From: Euwallacea fornicatus
Taxonomy: Eukaryota > Arthropoda > Insecta > Coleoptera > Curculionidae
NCBI RefSeq assembly: GCF_040115645.1
Contig: NW_027096016.1
Location: 186,001-250,000 of the forward strand
DNA: 64,000 nucleotides
Direction of reading: 5' to 3'
Each line of letters opens with the position of its first letter. Within the stretch, counting starts at the first letter, position 1. The translations under genes were made by a program, and so were the position numbers. Positions 1 through 11,968 of the stretch are shown here, one piece after another. Below the pieces are notes generated by a model. It made no database searches. It was not told the DNA's origin and was given only the letters and a program-made list of their open reading frames with translations.

Positions 1-20
1 TTTGGCAAATGTGGACCAAA

Positions 21-33
21 TTTGTTAACCAAA
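21..33. other. Dyad TTTGTTAACCAAA (perfect as TTTGTTAAACAAA)
   Basis: A short inverted repeat near the start of each monomer. In monomers reading TTTGTTAAACAAA, for example around 19556, it is a perfect 13-bp dyad with 6-bp arms around one base. In TTTGTTAACCAAA monomers one pair is lost but a GTTAAC palindrome is gained. TTTGATAAACAAA and TTTGTTACACAAA versions also occur. A protein-binding or structural role is only a possibility. Confidence 0.6.
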
Positions 34-49
34 GTGTCACATTAATCAG

Positions 50-58
50 CTCGACGAG
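50..58. other. Dyad CTCGACGAG
   Basis: A perfect 9-bp palindrome (CTCG-A-CGAG) with two CpG sites, present in many monomers. It is degraded to CTCAACGAG, CTCCACGAG, CTCGACAAG or CTAAACGAG in particular subtypes, so it is also a subtype marker. It lies just before the most variable part of the monomer, ATCTTTAAAATG versus ATTTTGAA(G/T)ATG versus GTTATGAAGATG. Confidence 0.6.
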
Positions 59-136
59 ATCTTTAAAATGACGCAACACATCATCATTGCATCTTGTTGA
101 ACTTCCAAGAAAAATAGTACATTATGTGCTCAAACA

Positions 137-149
137 CACAACTTTTGTG
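137..149. other. Dyad CACAACTTTTGTG
   Basis: An inverted repeat with 5-bp arms (CACAA/TTGTG) and a 3-base spacer, present in most monomers. The CACAAATTTTGTG version keeps the arms. The CACATATTTTGTG version breaks one pair. Together with the dyads at 21-33 and 50-58 this gives up to three short dyads per monomer. Confidence 0.55.
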
Positions 150-1056
150 ACTTTTCAAACTTTGAAGCTCGATAGCTTTGGCAAATGTGGACCAAATTTG
201 TTAACCAAAGTGTCACATTAATCAGCTCGACGAGATCTTTAAAATGACGCAACACATCATCATTGCATCTTGTTGAACTTCCAAGAAAAATAGTACATTA
301 TGTGCTCAAACACACAAATTTTGTGACTTTTCAAACTTTGAAGCTCGATAGCTTCGGCAAATGAAGACCAAATTTGATAAACAAAGTGTCAAATTAATCA
401 ACTCGACGAGATTTTGAAGATGTCACAACACATCAGAATTGCATCTTGTTGAACTTCCAAGAAAAATAGTACTTTATGTGCTCAAACACACATATTTTGT
501 TACTTTTCAAACTTTGAGGCTCGATAACTTTGGCAAATGTATACCAAATTTGTTAACCAAAGTGTCAAATTAATCAGCTCGACGAGATCTTTAAAATGAC
601 ACAACACACCATGATTACATCTTGTTGAACTTCCAAGAAAAATAGTACTTTATGTGCTCAAACACACAACTTTTGTGACTTTTCAAACTTTGAAGCTCGA
701 TAGCTTCGGCAAATGAAGACCAAATTTGTTAAACAAAGTGTCAAAGTAATCACCTAAACGAGATTTTGAAGATGTCACAACACATCATGATTACATCTTG
801 TTGAACTTCCAAGAAAAATAGTACTTTATGTGCTCAAACACACATATTTTGTGACTTTTCAAACTTTGAAGCTCGATAACATTGGCAAATGTGGACCAAA
901 TTTGTTAACCAAAGTGTCAAATTAATCAGCTCGACGAGATCTTTAAAATGACACAACACATCATCATTGCATCTTGTTGAACTTCCAAGAAAAATAGTAC
1001 ATTATGTGCTCAAACACACAACTTTTGTGACTTTTCAAACTTTGAAGCTCGATAGC

Positions 1057-2640
1057 TTTGGCAAATGTGGACCAAATTTGTTAACCAAAGTGTCACATTA
1101 ATCAGCTCGACGAGATCTTTAAAATGACGCAACACATCATCATTGCATCTTGTTGAACTTCCAAGAAAAATAGTACATTATGTGCTCAAACACACAACTT
1201 TTGTGACTTTTCAAACTTTGAAGCTCGATAGCTTTGGCAAATGTGGACCAAATTTGTTAACCAAAGTGTCACATTAATCAGCTCGACGAGATCTTTAAAA
1301 TGACGCAACACATCATCATTGCATCTTGTTGAACTTCCAAGAAAAATAGTACATTATGTGCTCAAACACACAAATTTTGTGACTTTTCAAACTTTGAAGC
1401 TCGATAGCTTCGGCAAATGAAGACCAAATTTGATAAACAAAGTGTCAAATTAATCAACTCGACGAGATTTTGAAGATGTCACAACACATCAGAATTGCAT
1501 CTTGTTGAACTTCCAAGAAAAATAGTACTTTATGTGCTCAAACACACATATTTTGTTACTTTTCAAACTTTGAGGCTCGATAACTTTGGCAAATGTATAC
1601 CAAATTTGTTAACCAAAGTGTCAAATTAATCAGCTCGACGAGATCTTTAAAATGACACAACACACCATGATTACATCTTGTTGAACTTCCAAGAAAAATA
1701 GTACTTTATGTGCTCAAACACACAACTTTTGTGACTTTTCAAACTTTGAAGCTCGATAGCTTCGGCAAATGAAGACCAAATTTGTTAAACAAAGTGTCAA
1801 AGTAATCAACTCGACGAGATTTTGAAGATGTCACAACACATCATCATTGCATCTTGTTGAACTTCCAAGAAAAATAGTACATTATGTGCTCAAACACACA
1901 ACTTTTGTGACTTTTCAAACTTTGAAGCTCGATAGCTTCGGCAAATGAAGACCAAATTTGATAAACAAAGTGTCAAATTAATCAACTCGACGAGATTTTG
2001 AAGATGTCACAACACATCAGAATTGCATCTTGTTGAACTTCCAAGAAAAATAGTACTTTATGTGCTCAAACACACATATTTTGTTACTTTTCAAACTTTG
2101 AGGCTCGATAACTTTGGCAAATGTATACCAAATTTGTTAACCAAAGTGTCAAATTAATCAGCTCGACGAGATCTTTAAAATGACACAACACACCATGATT
2201 ACATCTTGTTGAACTTCCAAGAAAAATAGTACTTTATGTGCTCAAACACACAACTTTTGTGACTTTTCAAACTTTGAAGCTCGATAGCTTCGGCAAATGA
2301 AGACCAAATTTGTTAAACAAAGTGTCAAAGTAATCACCTAAACGAGATTTTGAAGATGTCACAACACATCATGATTACATCTTGTTGAACTTCCAAGAAA
2401 AATAGTACTTTATGTGCTCAAACACACATATTTTGTGACTTTTCAAACTTTGAAGCTCGATAACATTGGCAAATGTGGACCAAATTTGTTAACCAAAGTG
2501 TCAAATTAATCAGCTCGACGAGATCTTTAAAATGACACAACACATCATCATTGCATCTTGTTGAACTTCCAAGAAAAATAGTACATTATGTGCTCAAACA
2601 CACAACTTTTGTGACTTTTCAAACTTTGAAGCTCGATAGC
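1057..2640 (+). repeat. 9-mer HOR unit (1584 bp), copy 1
   Basis: Monomer order A-A'-B-C-D'-B-C-D-E, starting at 1057, 1233, 1409, 1585, 1761, 1937, 2113, 2289 and 2465. D' starts like D (CAAAGTAATCA) and then switches to CTCGACGAG and CATCATCATTG, so it is a hybrid monomer. The copy at 2641 has the same order and the same diagnostic bases. Confidence 0.9.
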
Positions 2641-4224
2641 TTTGGCAAATGTGGACCAAATTTGTTAACCAAAGTGTCACATTAATCAGCTCGACGAGAT
2701 CTTTAAAATGACGCAACACATCATCATTGCATCTTGTTGAACTTCCAAGAAAAATAGTACATTATGTGCTCAAACACACAACTTTTGTGACTTTTCAAAC
2801 TTTGAAGCTCGATAGCTTTGGCAAATGTGGACCAAATTTGTTAACCAAAGTGTCACATTAATCAGCTCGACGAGATCTTTAAAATGACGCAACACATCAT
2901 CATTGCATCTTGTTGAACTTCCAAGAAAAATAGTACATTATGTGCTCAAACACACAAATTTTGTGACTTTTCAAACTTTGAAGCTCGATAGCTTCGGCAA
3001 ATGAAGACCAAATTTGATAAACAAAGTGTCAAATTAATCAACTCGACGAGATTTTGAAGATGTCACAACACATCAGAATTGCATCTTGTTGAACTTCCAA
3101 GAAAAATAGTACTTTATGTGCTCAAACACACATATTTTGTTACTTTTCAAACTTTGAGGCTCGATAACTTTGGCAAATGTATACCAAATTTGTTAACCAA
3201 AGTGTCAAATTAATCAGCTCGACGAGATCTTTAAAATGACACAACACACCATGATTACATCTTGTTGAACTTCCAAGAAAAATAGTACTTTATGTGCTCA
3301 AACACACAACTTTTGTGACTTTTCAAACTTTGAAGCTCGATAGCTTCGGCAAATGAAGACCAAATTTGTTAAACAAAGTGTCAAAGTAATCAACTCGACG
3401 AGATTTTGAAGATGTCACAACACATCATCATTGCATCTTGTTGAACTTCCAAGAAAAATAGTACATTATGTGCTCAAACACACAACTTTTGTGACTTTTC
3501 AAACTTTGAAGCTCGATAGCTTCGGCAAATGAAGACCAAATTTGATAAACAAAGTGTCAAATTAATCAACTCGACGAGATTTTGAAGATGTCACAACACA
3601 TCAGAATTGCATCTTGTTGAACTTCCAAGAAAAATAGTACTTTATGTGCTCAAACACACATATTTTGTTACTTTTCAAACTTTGAGGCTCGATAACTTTG
3701 GCAAATGTATACCAAATTTGTTAACCAAAGTGTCAAATTAATCAGCTCGACGAGATCTTTAAAATGACACAACACACCATGATTACATCTTGTTGAACTT
3801 CCAAGAAAAATAGTACTTTATGTGCTCAAACACACAACTTTTGTGACTTTTCAAACTTTGAAGCTCGATAGCTTCGGCAAATGAAGACCAAATTTGTTAA
3901 ACAAAGTGTCAAAGTAATCACCTAAACGAGATTTTGAAGATGTCACAACACATCATGATTACATCTTGTTGAACTTCCAAGAAAAATAGTACTTTATGTG
4001 CTCAAACACACATATTTTGTGACTTTTCAAACTTTGAAGCTCGATAACATTGGCAAATGTGGACCAAATTTGTTAACCAAAGTGTCAAATTAATCAGCTC
4101 GACGAGATCTTTAAAATGACACAACACATCATCATTGCATCTTGTTGAACTTCCAAGAAAAATAGTACATTATGTGCTCAAACACACAACTTTTGTGACT
4201 TTTCAAACTTTGAAGCTCGATAGC
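2641..4224 (+). repeat. 9-mer HOR unit (1584 bp), copy 2
   Basis: Same order A-A'-B-C-D'-B-C-D-E as the previous unit, with D' at 3345 and E at 4049. I saw no difference from copy 1 at any diagnostic position when reading by eye, which implies recent duplication or strong homogenisation. Confidence 0.9.
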
Positions 4225-5808
4225 TTTGGCAAATGTGGACCAAATTTGTTAACCAAAGTGTCACATTAATCAGCTCGACGAGATCTTTAAAATGACGCAA
4301 CACATCATCATTGCATCTTGTTGAACTTCCAAGAAAAATAGTACATTATGTGCTCAAACACACAACTTTTGTGACTTTTCAAACTTTGAAGCTCGATAGC
4401 TTTGGCAAATGTGGACCAAATTTGTTAACCAAAGTGTCACATTAATCAGCTCGACGAGATCTTTAAAATGACGCAACACATCATCATTGCATCTTGTTGA
4501 ACTTCCAAGAAAAATAGTACATTATGTGCTCAAACACACAAATTTTGTGACTTTTCAAACTTTGAAGCTCGATAGCTTCGGCAAATGAAGACCAAATTTG
4601 ATAAACAAAGTGTCAAATTAATCAACTCGACGAGATTTTGAAGATGTCACAACACATCAGAATTGCATCTTGTTGAACTTCCAAGAAAAATAGTACTTTA
4701 TGTGCTCAAACACACATATTTTGTTACTTTTCAAACTTTGAGGCTCGATAACTTTGGCAAATGTATACCAAATTTGTTAACCAAAGTGTCAAATTAATCA
4801 GCTCGACGAGATCTTTAAAATGACACAACACACCATGATTACATCTTGTTGAACTTCCAAGAAAAATAGTACTTTATGTGCTCAAACACACAACTTTTGT
4901 GACTTTTCAAACTTTGAAGCTCGATAGCTTCGGCAAATGAAGACCAAATTTGTTAAACAAAGTGTCAAATTAATCAGCTCGACGAGATCTTTAAAATGAC
5001 ACAACACACCATGATTACATCTTGTTGAACTTCCAAGAAAAATAGTACTTTATGTGCTCAAACACACAACTTTTGTGACTTTTCAAACTTTGAAGCTCGA
5101 TAGCTTCGGCAAATGAAGACCAAATTTGTTAAACAAAGTGTCAAAGTAATCACCTAAACGAGATTTTGAAGATGTCACAACACATCATGATTACATCTTG
5201 TTGAACTTCCAAGAAAAATAGTACCTTATGTGCTCAAACACACAACTTTTGTGACTTTTCAAACTTTGAAGCTCGATAGCTTCGGCAAATGAAGACCAAA
5301 TTTGTTAAACAAAGTGCCAAATTAATTAGCTCGACGAGATTTTGAATATGTCACAACACATCATGATTGCATCTTGTTGAATTTCCAAGAAAAATAGTAC
5401 TTTATGTGCTCAAACACACATATTTTGTGACTTTTCAAATTTTGAAGCTCGATAACTTCGGCAAATGTGGACCAAATTTCTTAAACAAAGTGTCAAAGTA
5501 ATCACCTAAACGAGATTTTGAAGATGTCACAACACATCATGATTACATCTTGTTGAACTTCCAAGAAAAATAGTACTTTATGTGCTCAAACACACATATT
5601 TTGTGACTTTTCAAACTTTGAAGCTCGATAACTTTGGCAAATGTGGACCAAATTTGTTAACCAAAGTGTCAAATTAATCAGCTCGACGAGATCTTTAAAA
5701 TGACACAACACATCATCATTGCATCTTGTTGAACTTCCAAGAAAAATAGTACATTATGTGCTCAAACACACAACTTTTGTGACTTTTCAAACTTTGAAGC
5801 TCGATAGC
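4225..5808 (+). repeat. Variant 9-mer HOR (1584 bp), copy 1
   Basis: Order A-A'-B-C-(D/C)-D''-F-G-E. The 4929 monomer is a hybrid with a D-type start (GAAGACC, TTTGTTAAAC) and a C-type middle (ATCTTTAAAATG, CACACCATG). D'' at 5105 has TAGTACCTTATG. F at 5281 has AGTGCCAAATTAATTAG and CAAATTTTG. G at 5457 has TTTCTTAAAC. The first four monomers match the preceding 9-mer; the last five differ. Confidence 0.88.
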
Positions 5809-7216
5809 TTTGGCAAATGTGGACCAAATTTGTTAACCAAAGTGTCACATTAATCAGCTCGACGAGATCTTTAAAATGACGCAACACATCATCATTGCAT
5901 CTTGTTGAACTTCCAAGAAAAATAGTACATTATGTGCTCAAACACACAACTTTTGTGACTTTTCAAACTTTGAAGCTCGATAGCTTTGGCAAATGTGGAC
6001 CAAATTTGTTAACCAAAGTGTCACATTAATCAGCTCGACGAGATCTTTAAAATGACGCAACACATCATCATTGCATCTTGTTGAACTTCCAAGAAAAATA
6101 GTACATTATGTGCTCAAACACACAAATTTTGTGACTTTTCAAACTTTGAAGCTCGATAGCTTCGGCAAATGAAGACCAAATTTGATAAACAAAGTGTCAA
6201 ATTAATCAACTCGACGAGATTTTGAAGATGTCACAACACATCAGAATTGCATCTTGTTGAACTTCCAAGAAAAATAGTACTTTATGTGCTCAAACACACA
6301 TATTTTGTTACTTTTCAAACTTTGAGGCTCGATAACTTTGGCAAATGTATACCAAATTTGTTAACCAAAGTGTCAAATTAATCAGCTCGACGAGATCTTT
6401 AAAATGACACAACACACCATGATTACATCTTGTTGAACTTCCAAGAAAAATAGTACTTTATGTGCTCAAACACACAACTTTTGTGACTTTTCAAACTTTG
6501 AAGCTCGATAGCTTCGGCAAATGAAGACCAAATTTGTTAAACAAAGTGTCAAATTAATCAGCTCGACGAGATCTTTAAAATGACACAACACACCATGATT
6601 ACATCTTGTTGAACTTCCAAGAAAAATAGTACTTTATGTGCTCAAACACACAACTTTTGTGACTTTTCAAACTTTGAAGCTCGATAGCTTCGGCAAATGA
6701 AGACCAAATTTGTTAAACAAAGTGTCAAAGTAATCACCTAAACGAGATTTTGAAGATGTCACAACACATCATGATTACATCTTGTTGAACTTCCAAGAAA
6801 AATAGTACCTTATGTGCTCAAACACACAACTTTTGTGACTTTTCAAACTTTGAAGCTCGATAGCTTCGGCAAATGAAGACCAAATTTGTTAAACAAAGTG
6901 CCAAATTAATTAGCTCGACGAGATTTTGAATATGTCACAACACATCATGATTGCATCTTGTTGAATTTCCAAGAAAAATAGTACTTTATGTGCTCAAACA
7001 CACATATTTTGTGACTTTTCAAATTTTGAAGCTCGATAACTTCGGCAAATGTGGACCAAATTTCTTAAACAAAGTGTCAAAGTAATCACCTAAACGAGAT
7101 TTTGAAGATGTCACAACACATCATGATTACATCTTGTTGAACTTCCAAGAAAAATAGTACTTTATGTGCTCAAACACACATATTTTGTGACTTTTCAAAC
7201 TTTGAAGCTCGATAAC
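5809..7216 (+). repeat. Variant 9-mer HOR, copy 2, eight monomers
   Basis: Repeats A-A'-B-C-(D/C)-D''-F-G at an offset of 1584 bp, with the hybrid at 6513, D'' at 6689, F at 6865 and G at 7041. The closing E monomer is missing: an A monomer follows directly at 7217. The F/G markers AGTGCCAAATTAATTAG and TTTCTTAAAC match copy 1. Confidence 0.88.
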
Positions 7217-7744
7217 TTTGGCAAATGTGGACCAAATTTGTTAACCAAAGTGTCACATTAATCAGCTCGACGAGATCTTTAAAATGACGCAACACATCAT
7301 CATTGCATCTTGTTGAACTTCCAAGAAAAATAGTACATTATGTGCTCAAACACACAACTTTTGTGACTTTTCAAACTTTGAAGCTCGATAGCTTCGGCAA
7401 ATGAAGACCAAATTTGATAAACAAAGTGTCAAATTAATCAACTCGACGAGATTTTGAAGATGTCACAACACATCAGAATTGCATCTTGTTGAACTTCCAA
7501 GAAAAATAGTACTTTATGTGCTCAAACACACATATTTTGTTACTTTTCAAACTTTGAAGCTCGATAGCTTCGGCAAATGAAGACCAAATTTGTTAAACAA
7601 AGTGTCAAAGTAATCACCTAAACGAGATTTTGAAGATGTCACAACACATCATGATTACATCTTGTTGAACTTCCAAGAAAAATAGTACTTTATGTGCTCA
7701 AACACACAACTTTTGTGACTTTTCAAACTTTGAAGCTCGATAGC
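7217..7744 (+). repeat. Three junction monomers (A, B-like, D)
   Basis: Monomers at 7217 (A type), 7393 (B type with CAGAATTG but ending GAAGCTCGATAGC rather than GAGGCTCGATAAC) and 7569 (D type). They sit between the 9-mer domain and the 6-mer domain. The altered B ending suggests an exchange point within or next to it. Confidence 0.75.
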
Positions 7745-8800
7745 TTCGGCAAATGTGGACCAAATTTGTTAACCAAAGTGTCACATTAATCAGCTCGACG
7801 AGATCTTTAAAATGACGCAACACATCATCATTGCATCTTGTTGAACTTCCAAGAAAAATAGTACATTATGTGCTCAAACACACAACTTTTGTGACTTTTC
7901 AAACTTTGAAGCTCGATAGCTTCGGCAAATGAAGACCAAATTTGATAAACAAAGTTTCAAATTAATCAGCTCGACGAGATCTTTAAAATGACACAACACA
8001 CCATGATTACATCTTGTTGAACTTCCAAGAAAAATAGTACTTTATGTGCTCAAACACACAACTTTTGTGACTTTTCAAACTTTGAAGCTCGATAGCTTCG
8101 GCAAATGAAGACCAAATTTGTTAAACAAAGTGTCAAAGTAATCACCTAAACGAGATTTTGAAGATGTCACAACACATCATGATTACATCTTGTTGAACTT
8201 CCAAGAAAAATAGTACTTTATGTGCTCAAACACACAACTTTTGTGACTTTTCAAACTTTGAAGCTCGATAGCTTCGGCAAATGAAGACCAAATTTGATAA
8301 ACAAAGTGTCAAATTAATCAACTCGACGAGATTTTGAAGATGTCACAACACATCAGAATTGCATCTTGTTGAACTTCCAAGAAAAATAGTACTTTATGTG
8401 CTCAAACACACATATTTTGTTACTTTTCAAACTTTGAGGCTCGATAACTTTGGCAAATGTATACCAAATTTGTTAACCAAAGTGTCAAATTAATCAGCTC
8501 GACGAGATCTTTAAAATGACACAACACACCATGATTACATCTTGTTGAACTTCCAAGAAAAATAGTACTTTATGTGCTCAAACACACAACTTTTGTGACT
8601 TTTCAAACTTTGAAGCTCGATAGCTTCGGCAAATGAAGACCAAATTTGTTAAACAAAGTGTCAAAGTAATCACCTAAACGAGATTTTGAAGATGTCACAA
8701 CACATCATGATTACATCTTGTTGAACTTCCAAGAAAAATAGTACTTTATGTGCTCAAACACACAACTTTTGTGACTTTTCAAACTTTGAAGCTCGATAGC
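7745..8800 (+). repeat. 6-mer HOR (1056 bp), copy 1
   Basis: Order A-(B/C)-D-B-C-D, starting at 7745, 7921, 8097, 8273, 8449 and 8625. The B/C hybrid at 7921 has TTTGATAAAC followed by ATCTTTAAAATGACAC and CACACCATG, and carries a private AGTTTCAAATT in place of AGTGTCAAATT. Confidence 0.87.
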
Positions 8801-9856
8801 TTCGGCAAATGTGGACCAAATTTGTTAACCAAAGTGTCACATTAATCAGCTCGACGAGATCTTTAAAATGACGCAACACATCATCATTGCATCTTGTTGA
8901 ACTTCCAAGAAAAATAGTACATTATGTGCTCAAACACACAACTTTTGTGACTTTTCAAACTTTGAAGCTCGATAGCTTCGGCAAATGAAGACCAAATTTG
9001 ATAAACAAAGTGTCAAATTAATCAGCTCGACGAGATCTTTAAAATGACACAACACACCATGATTACATCTTGTTGAACTTCCAAGAAAAATAGTACTTTA
9101 TGTGCTCAAACACACAACTTTTGTGACTTTTCAAACTTTGAAGCTCGATAGCTTCGGCAAATGAAGACCAAATTTGTTAAACAAAGTGTCAAAGTAATCA
9201 CCTAAACGAGATTTTGAAGATGTCACAACACATCATGATTACATCTTGTTGAACTTCCAAGAAAAATAGTACTTTATGTGCTCAAACACACAACTTTTGT
9301 GACTTTTCAAACTTTGAAGCTCGATAGCTTCGGCAAATGAAGACCAAATTTGATAAACAAAGTGTCAAATTAATCAACTCGACGAGATTTTGAAGATGTC
9401 ACAACACATCAGAATTGCATCTTGTTGAACTTCCAAGAAAAATAGTACTTTATGTGCTCAAACACACATATTTTGTTACTTTTCAAACTTTGAGGCTCGA
9501 TAACTTTGGCAAATGTATACCAAATTTGTTAACCAAAGTGTCAAATTAATCAGCTCGACGAGATCTTTAAAATGACACAACACACCATGATTACATCTTG
9601 TTGAACTTCCAAGAAAAATAGTACTTTATGTGCTCAAACACACATATTTTGTGACTTTTCAATCTTTGAAGCTCGATAACTTTGGCAAATGAAGACCAAA
9701 TTTGTTAAACAAAGTGTCAAAGTAATCACCTAAACGAGATTTTGAAGATGTCACAACACATCATGATTACATCTTGTTGAACTTCCAAGAAAAATAGTAC
9801 TTTATGTGCTCAAACACACAACTTTTGTGACTTTTCAAACTTTGAAGCTCGATAGC
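8801..9856 (+). repeat. 6-mer HOR (1056 bp), copy 2
   Basis: Order A-(B/C)-D-B-C-D at a 1056-bp offset from copy 1. Its C monomer (9505) ends with CATATTTTGTGAC, AATCTTTG and GATAAC, and the next D begins TTTGGCAAATGAAG (9681). These two features are shared with copy 3 apart from the private T in AATCTTTG, so copies 2 and 3 are closer to each other than to copy 1. Confidence 0.87.
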
Positions 9857-10912
9857 TTCGGCAAATGAAGACCAAATTTGATAAACAAAGTGTCAAATTA
9901 ATCAACTCGACGAGATTTTGAAGATGTCACAACACATCATGATTGCATCTTGTTGAATTTCCAAGAAAAATAGTACTTTATGTGCTCAAACACACAACTT
10001 TTGTGACTTTTCAAACTTTGAAGCTCGATAGCTTCGGCAAATGAAGACCAAATTTGATAAACAAAGTGTCAAATTAATCAGCTCGACGAGATCTTTAAAA
10101 TGACACAACACACCATGATTACATCTTGTTGAACTTCCAAGAAAAATAGTACTTTATGTGCTCAAACACACAACTTTTGTGACTTTTCAAACTTTGAAGC
10201 TCGATAGCTTCGGCAAATGAAGACCAAATTTGTTAAACAAAGTGTCAAAGTAATCACCTAAACGAGATTTTGAAGATGTCACAACACATCATGATTACAT
10301 CTTGTTGAACTTCCAAGAAAAATAGTACTTTATGTGCTCAAACACACAACTTTTGTGACTTTTCAAACTTTGAAGCTCGATAGCTTCGGCAAATGAAGAC
10401 CAAATTTGATAAACAAAGTGTCAAATTAATCAACTCGACGAGATTTTGAAGATGTCACAACACATCAGAATTGCATCTTGTTGAACTTCCAAGAAAAATA
10501 GTACTTTATGTGCTCAAACACACATATTTTGTTACTTTTCAAACTTTGAGGCTCGATAACTTTGGCAAATGTATACCAAATTTGTTAACCAAAGTGTCAA
10601 ATTAATCAGCTCGACGAGATCTTTAAAATGACACAACACACCATGATTACATCTTGTTGAACTTCCAAGAAAAATAGTACTTTATGTGCTCAAACACACA
10701 TATTTTGTGACTTTTCAAACTTTGAAGCTCGATAACTTTGGCAAATGAAGACCAAATTTGTTAAACAAAGTGTCAAAGTAATCACCTAAACGAGATTTTG
10801 AAGATGTCACAACACATCATGATTACATCTTGTTGAACTTCCAAGAAAAATAGTACTTTATGTGCTCAAACACACAACTTTTGTGACTTTTCAAACTTTG
10901 AAGCTCGATAGC
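9857..10912 (+). repeat. 6-mer HOR (1056 bp), copy 3, first monomer replaced
   Basis: Order B*-(B/C)-D-B-C-D. The first monomer is B* (TTTGATAAAC with CATCATGATTGC and TTGAATTTCC) instead of A. The remaining five match copies 1 and 2. The unit starts to repeat at 10913 with another B*, then breaks into two more B*-like monomers at 11089 (private GATATCACAAC) and 11265. Confidence 0.85.
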
Positions 10913-11616
10913 TTCGGCAAATGAAGACCAAATTTGATAAACAAAGTGTCAAATTAATCAACTCGACGAGATTTTGAAGATGTCACAACACATCATGATT
11001 GCATCTTGTTGAATTTCCAAGAAAAATAGTACTTTATGTGCTCAAACACACAACTTTTGTGACTTTTCAAACTTTGAAGCTCGATAGCTTCGGCAAATGA
11101 AGACCAAATTTGATAAACAAAGTGTCAAATTAATCAACTCGACGAGATTTTGAAGATATCACAACACATCATGATTGCATCTTGTTGAACTTCCAAGAAA
11201 AATAGTACTTTATGTGCTCAAACACACAACTTTTGTGACTTTTCAAACTTTGAAGCTCGATAGCTTCGGCAAATGAAGACCAAATTTGATAAACAAAGTG
11301 TCAAATTAATCAACTCGACGAGATTTTGAAGATGTCACAACACATCATGATTGCATCTTGTTGAATTTCCAAGAAAAATAGTACTTTATGTGCTCAAACA
11401 CACATATTTTGTGACTTTTCAAACTTTGAGGCTCGATAACTTTGGCAAATGTATACCAAATTTGTTAACCAAAGTGTCAAATTAATCAGCTCGACGAGAT
11501 CTTTAAAATGACACAACACACCATGATTACATCTTGTTGAACTTCCAAGAAAAATAGTACTTTATGTGCTCAAACACACATATTTTGTGACTTTTCAAAC
11601 TTTGAAGCTCGATAAC
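10913..11616 (+). repeat. Three B* monomers and one C-like monomer
   Basis: Monomers at 10913, 11089 and 11265 are consecutive B*-type copies, a short homogeneous run. The 11265 copy ends CATATTTTGTGAC and GAGGCTCGATAAC. The 11441 monomer is C type (GTATACCAAA) with a CATATTTTGTGAC ending. This marks the decay of the 6-mer periodicity. Confidence 0.8.
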
Positions 11617-11968
11617 TTCGGCAAATGTGGACCAAATTTCTTAAACAAAGTGTCAAATTAATCATCTCAACCAGATTTTGAATATGTCACAACACATCAT
11701 CATTGCATCTTGTTGAATTGACAAGAAAAATAGTACTTTATGTGCTCAAACACACATATTTTGTTACTTTTCAAACATTGAAGCTCGATAACTTCGGCAA
11801 ATGTGGACCAAATTTCTTAAACAAAGTGTCAAATTAATCATCTCAACCAGATTTTGAATATGTCACAACACATCATCATTGCATCTTGTTGAACTTCCAA
11901 GAAAAATAGTACTTTATGTGCTCAAACACACATATTTTGTTACTTTTCAAACTTTGAGGCTCGATAAC
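11617..11968 (+). repeat. Two diverged H monomers
   Basis: Monomers at 11617 and 11793 share TTTCTTAAAC and an unusual CATCTCAACCAG in place of CAGCTCGACGAG, followed by GAATATG. The first also has TTGAATTGACAAG (normally TTGAATTTCCAAG) and TTTGTTACTTTTCAAACATTG. The CAAACATTG ending recurs far away, in monomers starting at 22176 and 24640. Confidence 0.8.

Larger units (their letters stand above)
1..176 (+). repeat. Reference monomer, type A
   Basis: One full 176-bp unit, used here as the coordinate reference. In order it carries TTTGGCAAATGTGGACC, TTTGTTAACCAAAG, TCACATTAATCAGCTCGACGAG, ATCTTTAAAATGACGCAAC, CATCATCATTGCATCTTG, TTGAACTTCCAAG, TAGTACATTATGTGCTC, ACACACAACTTTTGTGAC and GAAGCTCGATAGC. 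Hand count gives 63 G+C (about 36%). Type A is marked by TCACATTA and ATGACGCAAC. The start phase at base 1 is set by the window edge and has no biological meaning. Confidence 0.95.
1..1056 (+). repeat. 6-mer HOR unit A-A'-B-C-D-E
   Basis: Six monomers starting at 1, 177, 353, 529, 705 and 881. Types: A (TCACATTA, GACGCAAC); A' (as A but CACAAATTTTGTG); B (TTTGATAAAC, CATCAGAATTG, TTTGTTACTTTTC, GAGGCTCG); C (GTATACCAAA, CACACCATGATTAC); D (CAAAGTAATCACCTAAACGAG); E (starts ATTGGCAAATG). It equals the following 9-mer with three monomers (D'-B-C, 528 bp) missing. It may be truncated by the window edge. Confidence 0.85.

Noticed and set aside
353..367. CENP-B box resemblance (TTCGGCAAATGAAG)
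   Set aside because: The first part fits the TTCGNNNNA portion of the mammalian CENP-B core, but the CGGG portion is missing in all monomer types I read, and many monomers have TTTGG instead of TTCGG.
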